Source of the DNA: Acidobacteriota bacterium
Lineage (GTDB): Bacteria; Acidobacteriota; Terriglobia; UBA7540
Reading direction: 5' to 3'
Length of the DNA stretch: 64,000 nt
Assembly: GCA_004298155.1 (NCBI GenBank)
Contig: SCRD01000012.1
Coordinates: 62,001 to 126,000, forward strand
Positions 27,423 through 38,900 of the stretch are shown here, piece after piece; position 1 is the first letter of the stretch; each line of letters starts with the position of its first letter. Below the pieces are notes generated by a model, which saw nothing but the letters and a program-made list of their open reading frames with translations, searched no databases and was not told the DNA's origin. The position numbers were made by a program, and so were the translations under genes.

Positions 27423-28804
27423 TGCCCACCTGCATGCAAGGTTGCAGCGACCGGACCGTTCTGGTGGGGACTTACTTCCAGAATCGTCCTGTTGCTGTGC
27501 ACGAAATATTTGCGGGCCACCGCCTGCACCTGCTCCGCAGTGACCGCCAGAAAACGTTCGGCAGCCGAATTGATCAAATCAGGGTCGTTGAGCACGACCG
27601 AATCGTAGCCCAACTGCTCGGCCAGGTCCTTGGAATTTTCACGCCCGGAGGCAAGCTCAAAAAGCACCTGGTTCTTTGCCTTCTCGATCTCCGCTGGAGA
27701 AAGGGGTTCGTCCTGCAGCCGCTTGATAATTGCGTCAACCGCAGCCTCGCCCTCAGCGAGTGTGTGTCCGGAGTTCATTACCGCAAAAACAAAAAACAAG
27801 TTCGGGTCTTCACTGAAACCGGCTGAAGTCTGCGCCTCCAGCGCAAGCTGCTGTTCATACACAAGTTGGTGATAAACCATGCCGCTGTCGCCCGCAGAGA
27901 GGATTCTGGAAGCAAGCTCGAGCGGGTAGGAATCCGGGCTGCCGTCGGCCGGAATGTGGTACGCCGCCACAAATGCCGGCAGAGCAACATTGCGCGCCAT
28001 GCCCACGACGCGATCGGCCGTCTGCGGCGGCTCCACTGGGATGCTGGCGGTAGCTGGCAACATTCCGGCCGGTATCGACTCGAAGTATTTAAGGATGGAT
28101 TTCACGGCGTCTTCCAGGGAAAATCTGCCGACAATCACGATGGTCGCATTATTGGGCACATAATACGTGTTGTAAAAATCACGAATCTCATCCGCCGTCG
28201 CCCGGCTGACATCGTCCGTGCTGCCGATGGGCAGATGGCGATATGGGCTTACCGTAAAGGCATTTTCATAAAGCGCCGGGATAACAGTGCCGTATGGCGG
28301 GTTCTCATACCGCCGCCGGCGCTCCTCTTCCACCACGGCCCTTTCCTTGTCAACTGTGGTCTGGTTGATCTCAAGGTTGCGCATTCTGTCAGCCTCAAGC
28401 CAGAGCGCCGCGGGGAGATTTGAAGCCGGCATCGTCTCCCAGAAAACGGTGGCGTCGTTGGTGGTATAGGCGTTATCAACCCCTCCCACTCGAACAATGT
28501 AATCAGAGAAGTGCCGGCCAAGGGTGCGAGTGCCATCAAACATCAGGTGCTCAAGAAGGTGGGCGTATCCCGTCTTTCCCGGAGTTTCGTTGCGCGACCC
28601 AACGTGATACCACACTTCAACCGTGATCACCGGCGCCTCGCCGCGATTGACCATAACGACACGCAGGCCGTTGAGCAATTTCAGCGTATGGATCTGAATG
28701 GGCGGGATGTTTACGTCTGCCGCGGCGGCGCGTAGCGCAAACAAGGCCAGCAGGACGAGGATCCCGATCAGGCGTGCAGACAATCGAATGGAGCGGCTTT
28801 CCAA
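27419..28804 (-). CDS. M16-family zinc metallopeptidase, catalytic subunit
   Basis: A 461-residue exported peptidase (signal peptide residues 5-29, AAAAD). The zinc site is HLLEH at 82-86 with the downstream glutamate in the acidic stretch DKERAVVEEERRR (about 135-147). It has the two-domain M16 fold, the second domain being structural. It cleaves short peptides or processes leader sequences outside the cytoplasm. Together with the following inactive homologue (overlap ATGA) and the CPBP protease (4-bp gap) it makes a three-gene protease operon. Confidence 0.9.
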   Translation of the reverse strand: MESRSIRLSARLIGILVLLALFALRAAAADVNIPPIQIHTLKLLNGLRVVMVNRGEAPVITVEVWYHVGSRNETPGKTGYAHLLEHLMFDGTRTLGRHFSDYIVRVGGVDNAYTTNDATVFWETMPASNLPAALWLEADRMRNLEINQTTVDKERAVVEEERRRRYENPPYGTVIPALYENAFTVSPYRHLPIGSTDDVSRATADEIRDFYNTYYVPNNATIVIVGRFSLEDAVKSILKYFESIPAGMLPATASIPVEPPQTADRVVGMARNVALPAFVAAYHIPADGSPDSYPLELASRILSAGDSGMVYHQLVYEQQLALEAQTSAGFSEDPNLFFVFAVMNSGHTLAEGEAAVDAIIKRLQDEPLSPAEIEKAKNQVLFELASGRENSKDLAEQLGYDSVVLNDPDLINSAAERFLAVTAEQVQAVARKYFVHSNRTILEVSPHQNGPVAATLHAGGH

Positions 28805-28927
28805 TCTGCCTCGATTATGAGTTCAAACAGTAAGGCCAGGAGCAACCTGCTTTCCCGGCTTCTTGAAGGGTGGCTTCCCTGCCTTTTCTCTGTGCCGTCT
28901 ACGGGGCCAGTACCAGTTTAGTGACAG

Positions 28928-28952
28928 GCCGGGCCCAGCATTGGGACCCGGC
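28928..28952. terminator. Strong hairpin after nadE (no T-tract)
   Basis: GCCGGGCCCA pairs with TGGG-A-CCCGGC around a GCAT loop, a 10-bp stem with one bulge, starting at the TAG stop codon of nadE. No T-run follows on the reverse strand, so it may act with Rho or protect the 3' end; it separates nadE from the M16 operon. Confidence 0.35.
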
Positions 28953-30592
28953 TAGCCTATGAATTTCTGGGCGATCGGATAACGTCTGCCCATTCCAAAA
29001 GCCTTTGCCGTCACTTTGAGCGCGGGCGCGGCCTGCTGGCGCTTGTATTCAGCGCGCATCACTCGCTCCATGACGTCCTTTACCAGCGCCAGATCAACCT
29101 TGTATTTTGCTGCAATGTCTCTGGTGGACAGCCGATCTTCGATGACGCTCTTCAGGATAGTGTCCAGGACGTCGTAAGGCGGCAGGGTATCCTGGTCTGT
29201 CTGATTTGCTCTCAGTTCGGCCGACGGCGGCTTCTCGAGAATAGATCGTGGAATGCGCTCTTTTTCGCGGTTTAAATAACCCGCCAGCGTGTATACCATC
29301 GTCTTGGGCAGGTCGGCGATCACCGATAAGCCACCGGCCATGTCGCCGTAGAGCGTGCAGTAGCCGACGGCCAGTTCGGACTTGTTGCCAGTGCTCAGCA
29401 CCATGGCGCCCAGTTTGTTCGAGAGCGCCATCAGAATGTTCCCTCGAACGCGCGCCTGGATATTCTCTTCCGTCACATCAACGGCGAGCCCCTTGAAAGA
29501 GGGTTCCAGGGTTTGAAGATAGCCGCCATAGATGGAGGTGATGGGGATGACGCGGAAATCGATGCCCAGCCGCCTGGCCAGCTCTTCTGCATCGGTTACG
29601 CTGCCGCGCGAAGAATATGGCCCGGGCATGGCAATCGCGTGAACATTATCCGGACCCAGGGCGTCGGCCGCCAACGTTACAACTACGGACGAGTCAATTC
29701 CACCACTTAGCCCGACAATGGCCTTCTTGAAGCCGCACTTGCTCATGTAATCGCGCGTGCCCAGCAGTAGTGCCTTGTAGATGGCTTCAATGTCGGATGC
29801 AGGACCGTCGTGTATGTCGGCCTGGGTCCCGGCAGGATCGAATACAAGCAGATCTTCCTCGAAGGACTTGGCGCGAGCAATCAGCGTGCCACCGGCGCTG
29901 AAAGCCAGGCTTGATCCATCAAGGATAAGCTGGTCGTTGCCGCCTACGTGGTTGACGTAAGCCACCGGAATGTGATGCTCGGTCGCGATGGTCCGAAGCA
30001 TGTCGTGCCGCAGTTTCAGTTTCTCGATGCTGTAAGGAGATGACGCGATGTTCAGCAGGAGCCTGGCGCCTGCCCGTGATATCTCCTCGACCGGGTCACG
30101 CGTATAAAGCCGCTTCCGCCAGAAGTTCTTGTCATTCCAGATGTCCTCGCAAATCGTGACTCCGATCCGCATGCCCTGGAGGTCATAAATACCCAGGGCG
30201 CTTCCCGGCTCGAAATAGCGAGACTCATCGAAAACGTCATAAAACGGCAGCAGAATTTTGACGTAATCCAGGAGAATTTTTCCCCTGTAGACGAGCGCCG
30301 CAGCATTTGACACCGCTTTTCCCTGCTGCACTCGTGAGGCGCGAACGTAGCCGATGAGGGCCGGGATTTCCGGAAGCAGCTGGCTCAGACGCGAAAGTTC
30401 TGATTCAGACTGCTCAATAAAGTCCGGCCTTTCCACCATATCTCGTGGCGGGTAGCCGCAAACAGCCATTTCAGGAAAAATCACCAGGTCCGCTTTGCGC
30501 TCCACAGCCATCCTGGCATAGTGGAGGATTTTTGTGACGTTCCCCTCAAAATCCCCAACCGTGGTATTGATCTGAGCCAGAGCGATCTTCAT
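28952..30592 (-). CDS. nadE: Glutamine-dependent NAD+ synthetase
   Basis: A 546-residue two-domain enzyme. The N-terminal nitrilase-type glutaminase domain (1-275) has the Glu41-Lys112-Cys148 triad in FPEMAVCGYPP, KILLPFYDVFDE and GVTICEDIWND. The C-terminal synthetase domain has the P-loop GLSGGIDSSVV at 294-304. It amidates nicotinic-acid adenine dinucleotide to NAD+ with ammonia taken from glutamine and channelled between the domains. The length is that of bacterial two-domain NadE. It lies 72 bp downstream of the methyltransferase gene. Confidence 0.95.
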   Translation of the reverse strand: MKIALAQINTTVGDFEGNVTKILHYARMAVERKADLVIFPEMAVCGYPPRDMVERPDFIEQSESELSRLSQLLPEIPALIGYVRASRVQQGKAVSNAAALVYRGKILLDYVKILLPFYDVFDESRYFEPGSALGIYDLQGMRIGVTICEDIWNDKNFWRKRLYTRDPVEEISRAGARLLLNIASSPYSIEKLKLRHDMLRTIATEHHIPVAYVNHVGGNDQLILDGSSLAFSAGGTLIARAKSFEEDLLVFDPAGTQADIHDGPASDIEAIYKALLLGTRDYMSKCGFKKAIVGLSGGIDSSVVVTLAADALGPDNVHAIAMPGPYSSRGSVTDAEELARRLGIDFRVIPITSIYGGYLQTLEPSFKGLAVDVTEENIQARVRGNILMALSNKLGAMVLSTGNKSELAVGYCTLYGDMAGGLSVIADLPKTMVYTLAGYLNREKERIPRSILEKPPSAELRANQTDQDTLPPYDVLDTILKSVIEDRLSTRDIAAKYKVDLALVKDVMERVMRAEYKRQQAAPALKVTAKAFGMGRRYPIAQKFIG

Positions 30593-30664
30593 AAGTCAAA
30601 TGTGGACGGAGCCATACGGCTTTCCAGGATAAAACGCCAATTATACTGGAGCTGATAAGCAGAA

Positions 30665-31246
30665 TCAGCTATGCCCGACGCATCCAGGTTTCCGCGCCAC
30701 GAGTGACGCGGCGCCGCGCCCCCTCCACACCTCCCGATAAAAGATAATCTCCCAATCTCCAAATGCCTGCAGCAGCTCATTCCGTTCCAGCAGGTGCGCA
30801 GAGTCAAGCGGCTTGCGACCAAACTGGCGGTGCTCCGCTGTGTAAGTTTCATAAATCAGCAATCCGCCGGGGCGGAGGGTCGCGCGAATGGAAGGATACA
30901 GATTGCGGTCGCGGTACTTGAAGCAGATCACAACTGAAAAGGCGTTTGGCGGGAGAGCGAACCGGGTGAGATCAGCTTGAATAAACAAAGTTTTCAGGTT
31001 TGAACGGCTGGCGGATTCCCTTCCCTCCATCAGTGCTTGCAATGAACGGTCAACGCCGATAGCGACCTGCCCCCGCCGTGCCATGTATAGCGTGTTCCGA
31101 CCGTACCCGCAAGCGAGATCCAGCGCAAGCCCGTTGCGCGGCAGAAAGCCGGAAAAACGGACCAGGAGTGCGCTTGGCTCTGCAGACGCGCACTTGCAAC
31201 CTCTTCCATCGGGCGAAACAGTTCCAGAGTTGGGGAATGAAGACAT
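30665..31246 (-). CDS. Class I SAM-dependent methyltransferase
   Basis: A 193-residue protein with the Rossmann-type motif LDLACGYGRNTLYMARRG (about residues 41-59), the acidic loop GVDRS, then FALPPNAFSVVICFKYRDRN and the post-II strand LRPGGLLIYETYT. The sequence resembles TehB/UbiE-like small-molecule methyltransferases; the acceptor is not evident. It is co-oriented with erpA (60-bp gap) and nadE (72-bp gap). The N-terminal 25 residues are non-conserved and basic or polar, so the true start could be internal. Confidence 0.7.
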   Translation of the reverse strand: MSSFPNSGTVSPDGRGCKCASAEPSALLVRFSGFLPRNGLALDLACGYGRNTLYMARRGQVAIGVDRSLQALMEGRESASRSNLKTLFIQADLTRFALPPNAFSVVICFKYRDRNLYPSIRATLRPGGLLIYETYTAEHRQFGRKPLDSAHLLERNELLQAFGDWEIIFYREVWRGRGAASLVARKPGCVGHS

Positions 31247-31306
31247 GGGGGAGCGAAACCGCCTGCCGCTCAGGTTGAGCAGGCAGGCGTCCGCCGAAAG
31301 TGTCAG

Positions 31307-31633
31307 TTATGTGCTAAAGGAGCTTCCGCAACCGCAAGTTGTTTTGACGTTGGGGTTCTCGAACTTGAAGCCCGAGCCCTCCAGGCTCTCAACAAAATCG
31401 ATTTTGGTCCCATTCAGATACATCAGGGATGCCTGGTCGACAAAGACTTTCAACCCATCAAATTCATAAATCTTGTCAATTGTATTGGTCTGGGTCTCAA
31501 AGTTCATCTGGTAGGAGAATCCGGAACAGCCTCCACCCACAACGGAGAGACGAAGTCCCGCTGGCGACGGTGTCTGCTGCGCCAAAATCTCCTTTACCTT
31601 GTCGACTGCGTGCGACGTCAATTCAATAGGCAT
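31307..31633 (-). CDS. erpA: Iron-sulfur cluster insertion protein ErpA/IscA-type
   Basis: A 108-residue A-type carrier. The three invariant cysteines are Cys36 (GGGCSGF) and Cys100 and Cys102 (TTCGCGSSF). It receives [Fe-S] clusters and passes them to apo-proteins. In this window nothing encodes a scaffold (IscU) or desulfurase, so the partner genes are elsewhere. The length is standard for the family, and the next gene on the strand is a methyltransferase. Confidence 0.92.
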   Translation of the reverse strand: MPIELTSHAVDKVKEILAQQTPSPAGLRLSVVGGGCSGFSYQMNFETQTNTIDKIYEFDGLKVFVDQASLMYLNGTKIDFVESLEGSGFKFENPNVKTTCGCGSSFST

Positions 31634-32033
31634 TCTTTACTCCTTTAGCTCGTCAATTGCTTAATTTCTGAGCAACCACTCTCTACTGGCTAAATTAGCA
31701 AATCAATCCGGAAAAAGCAAGTTTGGCATTGCCTCTTTGGCACACCAAAATTGGATAGCGGCTTAGTTTCACTAGCGGTGTGATCGTTCTTGCCGGCGCT
31801 GCGGCCAAAAGACGCCACCAGGATGGCCGTGGGGCAATATAAGAACCAAACTGAATTACCATATGGAATTGCTCAAGGTGGACTGATATTCGGATACCAG
31901 CGATAATAGAACGGTCGGAGGCGGCAGGGTGCACGGCGGAGCAGGACGGGGCGCGCCCTGGAGAAAACCAAAAAAGAGTCTCCAGCGGTCGCCAATCTGT
32001 TATTTAAATTGTTTCATCTTCCGGGGGTGCAGG
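31634..32033. other. Divergent spacer erpA / secreted protein
   Basis: About 400 bp with no supported gene. There is an A/T-rich patch near 31660-31690. No promoter hexamers of good spacing were assigned. Confidence 0.2.
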
Positions 32034-33029
32034 TTGAAAATCACACGGCTGGCGGTTTTAAGGATGAGCTTCGGCGCCTTTTTTCTGTGCTGCATTATTT
32101 TTTGTCCTCTCCTGCTTCACGCGCAATACGCCGGTCAGGACGCTTTGGCCAGTTTCCCTGTTGATACGCAGCAGATTGCTTATACCAACCTGGCGACTCT
32201 TCGCAGCGTGCCGCAATATCCGCTGATCCAGGCCCACCTGATGAGTCCGCAGCTTCGCAACCTTGAAACTCTGCTGCAAAGTGCCGGCGTCGATCCCGAC
32301 CAGCAGGTTAACGAACTGGTTATGGGCTGGCGGGGAGATGTGCAGGATACCACACGTTTTTTTGGCCTCGCCGAGGGCAATTTTGATCCCAACCAGGTCC
32401 ACGACTATTTTGTGAACAACAAGATGATGATCCAGCGATATTCGGGCTACGAACTATACGGGTTTGGCGCCGGCAACGCCCGGACAGATATGTTCTTCAC
32501 ATTCATCGACAGTTCGAAAGCCGAATTTGGCCGCCTTGGCGACCTGAAAGCCTTGATTGACGTGCGCAACGCCAGCCGTCCCCCTTTGAATAGCAACACG
32601 GATTTCCGCCGCTGGGAAGGTGACCTGGACGGTGTGGCCCCGCAATGGGGAATTTCAACGGGACAGGCAGCGGCTAACCAGGCCATTCCGTGGCTGACGC
32701 AGGGCAAGAAAATTCAGGTGGATACCAGCGCGCTTTTCGGCTCGGTCAGGGCTGTGCTTTACCGGGTGGACTGGAGCAGCCAGGTCATGGCCCATCTCTC
32801 CATCCTCTGCCAGAATGTCGAAGCGGCGAACGGATTCAGCCAGCTACTTGGCCTGTTGCGGAGCGCCCAGCCCGCCGTTGCCCATAATGTGTCTCCGGCC
32901 TTATCGCAAATCCTCCAGAATTTAAACGTCCAGGTCGATGGCTCCCAACTGAACCTGGATGCCTCGGCTTCCATCAGCGACCTGGCCCAACTGCTGAACG
33001 CTCCGGCGTCAAATCAGGGCAGCCAGTAG
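32034..33029 (+). CDS. Secreted protein of unknown function
   Basis: I place the start at TTG 32034 (GGGGGTGCAGG upstream), giving a signal peptide with a basic n-region (LKITRLAVLRMSFG), a hydrophobic core and a cleavage near LLHAQ. An ATG at 32064 is an alternative. The mature part of about 300 residues (starting near QYAGQDALASFPVDTQQIAY) has no domain I recognise; it alternates short helices and strands, with GWRGDVQDTTRFFGLAEG and GISTGQAAANQAIPWLTQG as conspicuous glycine-containing segments, and ends in a Ser/Gln tail. It is followed by an isocitrate-dehydrogenase-type gene 46 bp on, which may be co-transcribed. Confidence 0.65.
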   Translation: MKITRLAVLRMSFGAFFLCCIIFCPLLLHAQYAGQDALASFPVDTQQIAYTNLATLRSVPQYPLIQAHLMSPQLRNLETLLQSAGVDPDQQVNELVMGWRGDVQDTTRFFGLAEGNFDPNQVHDYFVNNKMMIQRYSGYELYGFGAGNARTDMFFTFIDSSKAEFGRLGDLKALIDVRNASRPPLNSNTDFRRWEGDLDGVAPQWGISTGQAAANQAIPWLTQGKKIQVDTSALFGSVRAVLYRVDWSSQVMAHLSILCQNVEAANGFSQLLGLLRSAQPAVAHNVSPALSQILQNLNVQVDGSQLNLDASASISDLAQLLNAPASNQGSQ

Positions 33030-33075
33030 ATTTGCATTTCCTGATTTTAATCGGATCCGCCCCAAAGGAAAAACC

Positions 33076-34077
<1,002 letters not shown>

Positions 34078-34212
34078 TTTTGGGCTTTGTGTCTCGTTTT
34101 ACTCGCACTGATACTTATCATTATCGTAGTTCCCCGTCCCCGAGCAGCACGACCGAGACTAGAGTTGGAGGTTCTGTCTTGGTAGATATTGACGCAAGTG
34201 ATGGAGAGTATG

Positions 34213-34929
34213 TTACACCTTTAGAGTTGTTTCGCCATCGCGCACGGGCCTATACCAGCAGGCGAGACGCTCAGCCGGAACGCCCAATGAATAGAGGGTT
34301 TGAATCCACACCCAACTGAAGAGCGTTCGAAAGAGTCCGTGGACGCGCCAACGGCGGTCAGAAACGAGCATGGGCGGGGTCAGGCATACCGTTCGTCCGG
34401 CGCGTTCGAGACGGCGAATGAATTCGTAGTCGTCCATAATGGGGATGGGCTTGAATCCGCCCAGCCGATCAAAGACGCTGCGTCGCACAAACACCCCGGA
34501 GTCTCCGTAGTAAATCCCGAAAGGCCTCCGCACGCGGTAGCACCAGGTAAAGAAGCGTTCGACGAACCTATTGCCCTCGAAGACAATCTGGAAGTTTCCG
34601 CCGACCACGGAAGCGTCTCGCAGGCTTCGCTCGATGGCCTCAACGGTTTCGCGTGGGACCAGCATGTCTGCGTGGAGAAACAGGAAAGCGTCGCCACAGG
34701 CCTGGCGTGCGGCATCATTCAACTGCGTGGCGCGGTTGCGAATACATTCGACCAGTCGCAGCCGGCGCGGGTACACAGCGGCTGCCTCGCGCACAAGCTG
34801 GCGCGTCCGGTCAGTGCTGCCGCCGTCGGCAACCAGAACTTCAAAATCGCCTTGAACGTCCTTCAGCCGTTCAAGCACCGCAGGGATAGAGGCCGCTTCG
34901 TTGTATGTCGGAATAACGATGCTGACCAT
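34213..34929 (-). CDS. Family 2 glycosyltransferase, TIGR04283-like
   Basis: A 238-residue GT-A enzyme: VSIVIPTYNEAASIPAVLER at the N-terminus, the VADGGSTDRT nucleotide-binding segment, LFLHADMLVPRETVEAI with the D-x-D-like metal site, and GDSGVFVRRSVFDRLGGF then IMDDYEFIRRLERAG at the acceptor site. The order and the last motif match TIGR04283 glycosyltransferases, associated with arsenosugar synthesis elsewhere. No arsenic genes are nearby, so that role is inference only. It is the last gene of the dnaE-accA group, 49 bp after accA. Confidence 0.78.
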   Translation of the reverse strand: MVSIVIPTYNEAASIPAVLERLKDVQGDFEVLVADGGSTDRTRQLVREAAAVYPRRLRLVECIRNRATQLNDAARQACGDAFLFLHADMLVPRETVEAIERSLRDASVVGGNFQIVFEGNRFVERFFTWCYRVRRPFGIYYGDSGVFVRRSVFDRLGGFKPIPIMDDYEFIRRLERAGRTVCLTPPMLVSDRRWRVHGLFRTLFSWVWIQTLYSLGVPAERLACWYRPVRDGETTLKV

Positions 34930-34978
34930 AGGCTGAATGGATGATCAGAAAGGCGTAAGGATACAACCGGGATGACGA

Positions 34979-35932
34979 TCAGGATTCTTCGACAAAGGTG
35001 GCCAGGGTCCGCAGCCTCTCCATCCGCCGGCGATGAAGTTCCTCAGGAGAATACGCCCCAAGCTCCGCGAGGCTTCGCTCGAGCGCCATTCGGATTGCCG
35101 CCGCAGCTGCTTGCGGATCGGCATGGGCGCCGTGTAGAGGTTCAGGAATGATTTCGTCGATGATCTTGAGGGCCAGAAGGTCGTCCGCCGTCATCTTCAG
35201 AATGCGCGCAGCCTCCTCCTTATGGTCCCAATCGCGCCACAAGATGGATGAGCAACTTTCCGGAGCAATGACTGAGTAGATCGCATTTTCCAGCATCAAC
35301 AAGCGGTCACCCACAGCGATGGCCAACGCGCCGCCGCTGCCCCCTTCGCCGTGTATCACGGGCACAATAGCAACGCGCAGCTTAGGGATCTCCTTCAGGT
35401 TGAAGGCAATGGCTTCCGCCTGGCCTCGTTCTTCGGCCCCGATGCCGGGATACGCCCCCGGCGTATCTACAAACGTGATAATGGGCAGCTTGAACTTCGC
35501 GCCGAGCTCCATAAGTCGAAGCGCCTTGCGGTAACCTTCCGGATTGGTCATGCCAAAGTTGCGGTGCAGCTTCTGCTTGGTATCACGACCCTTCTGGTGG
35601 CCCACCACCATCACGGCCTGGCCGTTAAAGCGGGCAAAGCCACCCACGATCGCAGCATCGTCGCCGAAGCGACGGTCCCCGTGAAGCTCAGTAAACTCCG
35701 TGAAGAGCATCTGGATGTAGTCCAGGGTGTAGGGGCGCCGTGGGTGTCGCGCCAGAAGAACGCGCGTCCACGCATCCTTGTTGCCTGCTTCGGCCCCTCT
35801 TTGCAGCAAGTCAAGTTGTTCCTGGAGGCGGGTGACTTCTTCGCGGGGCACAGAACCCGGCTGTAGCTTCAGCTCCGCAATCTGCTTTTCCAGGTCCTGT
35901 ACAATAGCTTTTTGTTCTCTTAACTTTGGCAT
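34979..35932 (-). CDS. accA: Acetyl-CoA carboxylase carboxyltransferase subunit alpha
   Basis: A 317-residue protein. An N-terminal coiled stretch ([20 protein letters not shown]) is followed by [20 protein letters not shown] and the crotonase-fold core with [20 protein letters not shown], and [20 protein letters not shown] for biotin-carboxyl/CoA binding. It transfers the carboxyl group to acetyl-CoA in the first committed step of fatty acid synthesis together with AccD, not encoded here. It lies 48 bp after dnaE, an arrangement common in many bacteria. Confidence 0.96.
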   Translation of the reverse strand: MPKLREQKAIVQDLEKQIAELKLQPGSVPREEVTRLQEQLDLLQRGAEAGNKDAWTRVLLARHPRRPYTLDYIQMLFTEFTELHGDRRFGDDAAIVGGFARFNGQAVMVVGHQKGRDTKQKLHRNFGMTNPEGYRKALRLMELGAKFKLPIITFVDTPGAYPGIGAEERGQAEAIAFNLKEIPKLRVAIVPVIHGEGGSGGALAIAVGDRLLMLENAIYSVIAPESCSSILWRDWDHKEEAARILKMTADDLLALKIIDEIIPEPLHGAHADPQAAAAAIRMALERSLAELGAYSPEELHRRRMERLRTLATFVEES

Positions 35933-35980
35933 AGGAAACAGTCTTATTCTCTGCCGGCTTTCGCGTGTCCTGACTGTATC

Positions 35981-38900
35981 TTACATCTTGAGGTCGGCGC
36001 CGTTGCGCTTCTCTACGGTAACAGCCTGTTCGCCCAGGAGTCCACGCAGCCCGGCCAGCAATCCTTCAGTTGTGTCCACCACCTTCGGGTTTTGGGGCTT
36101 CATCAGCGCGAGAAAGTCTCCAGGCTTTTCCACTTCAAAAAGCACGGGATTTTGCCCCGGATGGGCGCACAGCAGCCCCTCTAATTCTTCAAGCATGCGG
36201 TCGGACACATCGGTCGCATTGATTCGAATGTGCAGCGCAGGCTTGTTGCCGTTAACGGCCGCGGCGAGAGATTTTGCTTCGCTCACCACCACCTTGGCAC
36301 GCGCGTTCTCATCGTGTCGCACCCTGCCTTTGATCAGCAATGCCGCGTCTTGCTTCAGCACACCCTTAAGCTGCTCCAGCGCCTGGGGAAAGATCAGTAA
36401 GTCCGCCGTACCGCGCAAATCCTCCAGAACTCCGGCGCCCCAAAGCGCTCCCTTCCTGCTAGGGCGGATGCGCAAGTTGGTCAAAATCCCACCCAGCGTG
36501 ACGGGAGCGTCATTCGCCAGGTCCTCGATCATGGAGGTGTTCGTCTGCGTTAACTCGCGCAACTGGGACAGATACTTTTCGAGAGGGTGGCCGGTGACAT
36601 AAAAACCCAGCAAATCTTTTTCACCCGCCAGGCGTTCTACTTCTGAAAGCTCCTCGATGTCGGGCAGGCCGGTAGGCGCGGCAGAGGCGGATTCGCTGCC
36701 GCCCTGGAAAAGCCCGTGCTGCCCGCTTTCGGCAACGCGCTGCTGGCGCTGGCCCCATTCCATGGCGCGGTCCAGCACCGCCAGAAGCTGCGACCGCCGG
36801 ACACCCAGCGAATCCGCAGCGCCTGCCTTAATAAGGCTTTCAACCACCCGCTTGTTCAGCAGGCGGAGGTCAACGTGCTCACAAAATTGGAACAGATTGT
36901 CAAAACGACCCAGCTCATTGCGAGCCCCCACCACGGAGACGATAGCAGCGTCACCCACATTCTTGATGGCCGTCAAGCCAAAACGGACCTGGCCGTTATG
37001 GGGTGTAAAAGTCCGCTCGCTGGAATTGATGTCCGGCGGCAGAATATCAATGCCCATGTCGCGGCATTCATTCAGATAGTTCGTCAGCTTATCGGGATTG
37101 CCGATTTCAGAGGTGAGCAAAGCGGCCATGAATTCAACCGAATAATGTGTTTTCAGATAGGCCGTGTGATAGGCCACCAGGGCGTAAGCAGCCGAATGCG
37201 ACTTGTTGAATCCATAACCAGCAAACTGCGCCATAAGGTCAAACAGCTTTTCTGCTTTGGCCGCAGGCACATCCTTTGTCTTTGCGCCCTCCAGGAACTT
37301 CTCCTGCATCGCAACCATCACTTCATGTTTCTTCTTGCCCATAGCACGGCGCAAAACGTCAGCTTCACCCAAGCTGAACCCGGCAACGGCAGCGGCAATC
37401 TGCATCACCTGTTCCTGATAAACAATCACACCATAAGTCTCGTCAAGAATTTCTCTGAGTTGCGGCAGGTCGTAGGTGACACGCTTTTTCCCGGTCTTAC
37501 GGGCAATAAAGTCGTCAATCATGCCGCCCTGGATGGGGCCGGGCCGGTAAAGAGCGTTCAAAGCTGTCAGGTCAGCCAGGCGGCTGGGCTTGACGCGCCG
37601 CAATATCTCCGTCATACCGCGGCTTTCAAACTGGAAGATGCCCGCCGTCAACCCCTTGCTCAAGAGTTCATAAGTCTCGGCATCGTCTTTTGGCAAGGTA
37701 TCGAGGTCGAGTTTTTCGCCCCGCGTAGCCTCAATGAGCTTCAGGCAATCGTCGAGCACGGTAAGAGTGGTCAGCCCCAGAAAATCCATCTTGAGCAGGC
37801 CGATTTTCTCAAGATCGTCCATGGCATACTGCGTGGTAATTTCGTCCTTGCTGCTCTTGTAGAGCGGAACGATTTCCTGCAGCGGCTGCGGCGAGATCAC
37901 AACGCCCGCTGCGTGGGTCGAAGCGTGCCGCGCGAATCCCTCCAGCCGACCGGCGATTTCCAGCAAATCGAACACACGCTGGTCCGCTGCCTTCAACTGG
38001 CGAAGCTCGGCTGACTGCTTCTGCGCCTCATCGAGCGTGATGTTAAGGACCTGGGGTACCAGCTTGGCAATTTTGTCCACGTCTGCAAAGGGCACATCCA
38101 GCACGCGGCCGGCGTCACGAATAACGGCCCTGGCGCCCATCGTCCCGAAGGTGATGATCTGGCTGACGTTCTCACGGCCGTATTTTTCGGTGACGTAGTT
38201 AATCACCTCGCCGCGCCTGCGCATGCAGAAGTCGATGTCGATATCCGGAAAGGAGATTCGCTCGGGATTCAGGAAGCGCTCAAACAGCAAGTCGTGTTGC
38301 AACGGGTCGACGTCCGTAATGTGCAGCGCATAGGAAACCAGACTGCCGGCCGCCGATCCGCGCCCCGGGCCAACCGGGATGCATCGCTCGCGCGCGTAAC
38401 GGATAAAGTCCCACACGATCAGGAAATACCCCGAGAAATGCATCTGCTTGATGAGATCCAGCTCGAGCTCCAGGCGGTCATTGTAGGCTTCAAGCGGTTG
38501 GCGCAGTTTCCCCGAGGCGTGCAGACGCTGAAGCCGTTCAAGCCGTTTGGCAAAGCCCTCCCGCGCGACGCGCTCGAAGAAACTGTCCAGGGATTCGCCG
38601 GCTGGAACCTCAAAGTGCGGAAAAACGTGTTCCTTCTGCTCAAGCTTGACGTTGCACCGCTCGGCAATTCCCAGCGTGCGCGTCACGGCGTCAGGAATTT
38701 CACTGAAAACCGCGGACATTTCCTCGTAAGTCTTGAAATAGAACTGGTCCGTCGGGAACTTCATCCGGCTGGGGTCGCTCAGCGTTTTCCCAGTCTGGAT
38801 GCAGACCAGGACTTCCTGAGCCCGTGCGTCATCCCGCGTCAGGTAGTGGCAGTCATTGGTAGCTACTAGAGGAATACCGCTTTGGCGCGACAAACGGACC

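Noticed and set aside
34100-34130. A possible Fur-like box (GATACTTATCATTATC)
   Set aside because: It matches only half of the palindromic consensus and lies in the convergent spacer 3' of two genes, where no promoter is expected.
34300-34320. A tRNA-like TTTGAATCC segment
   Set aside because: It is at the end of a glycosyltransferase gene and lacks any stem partners.
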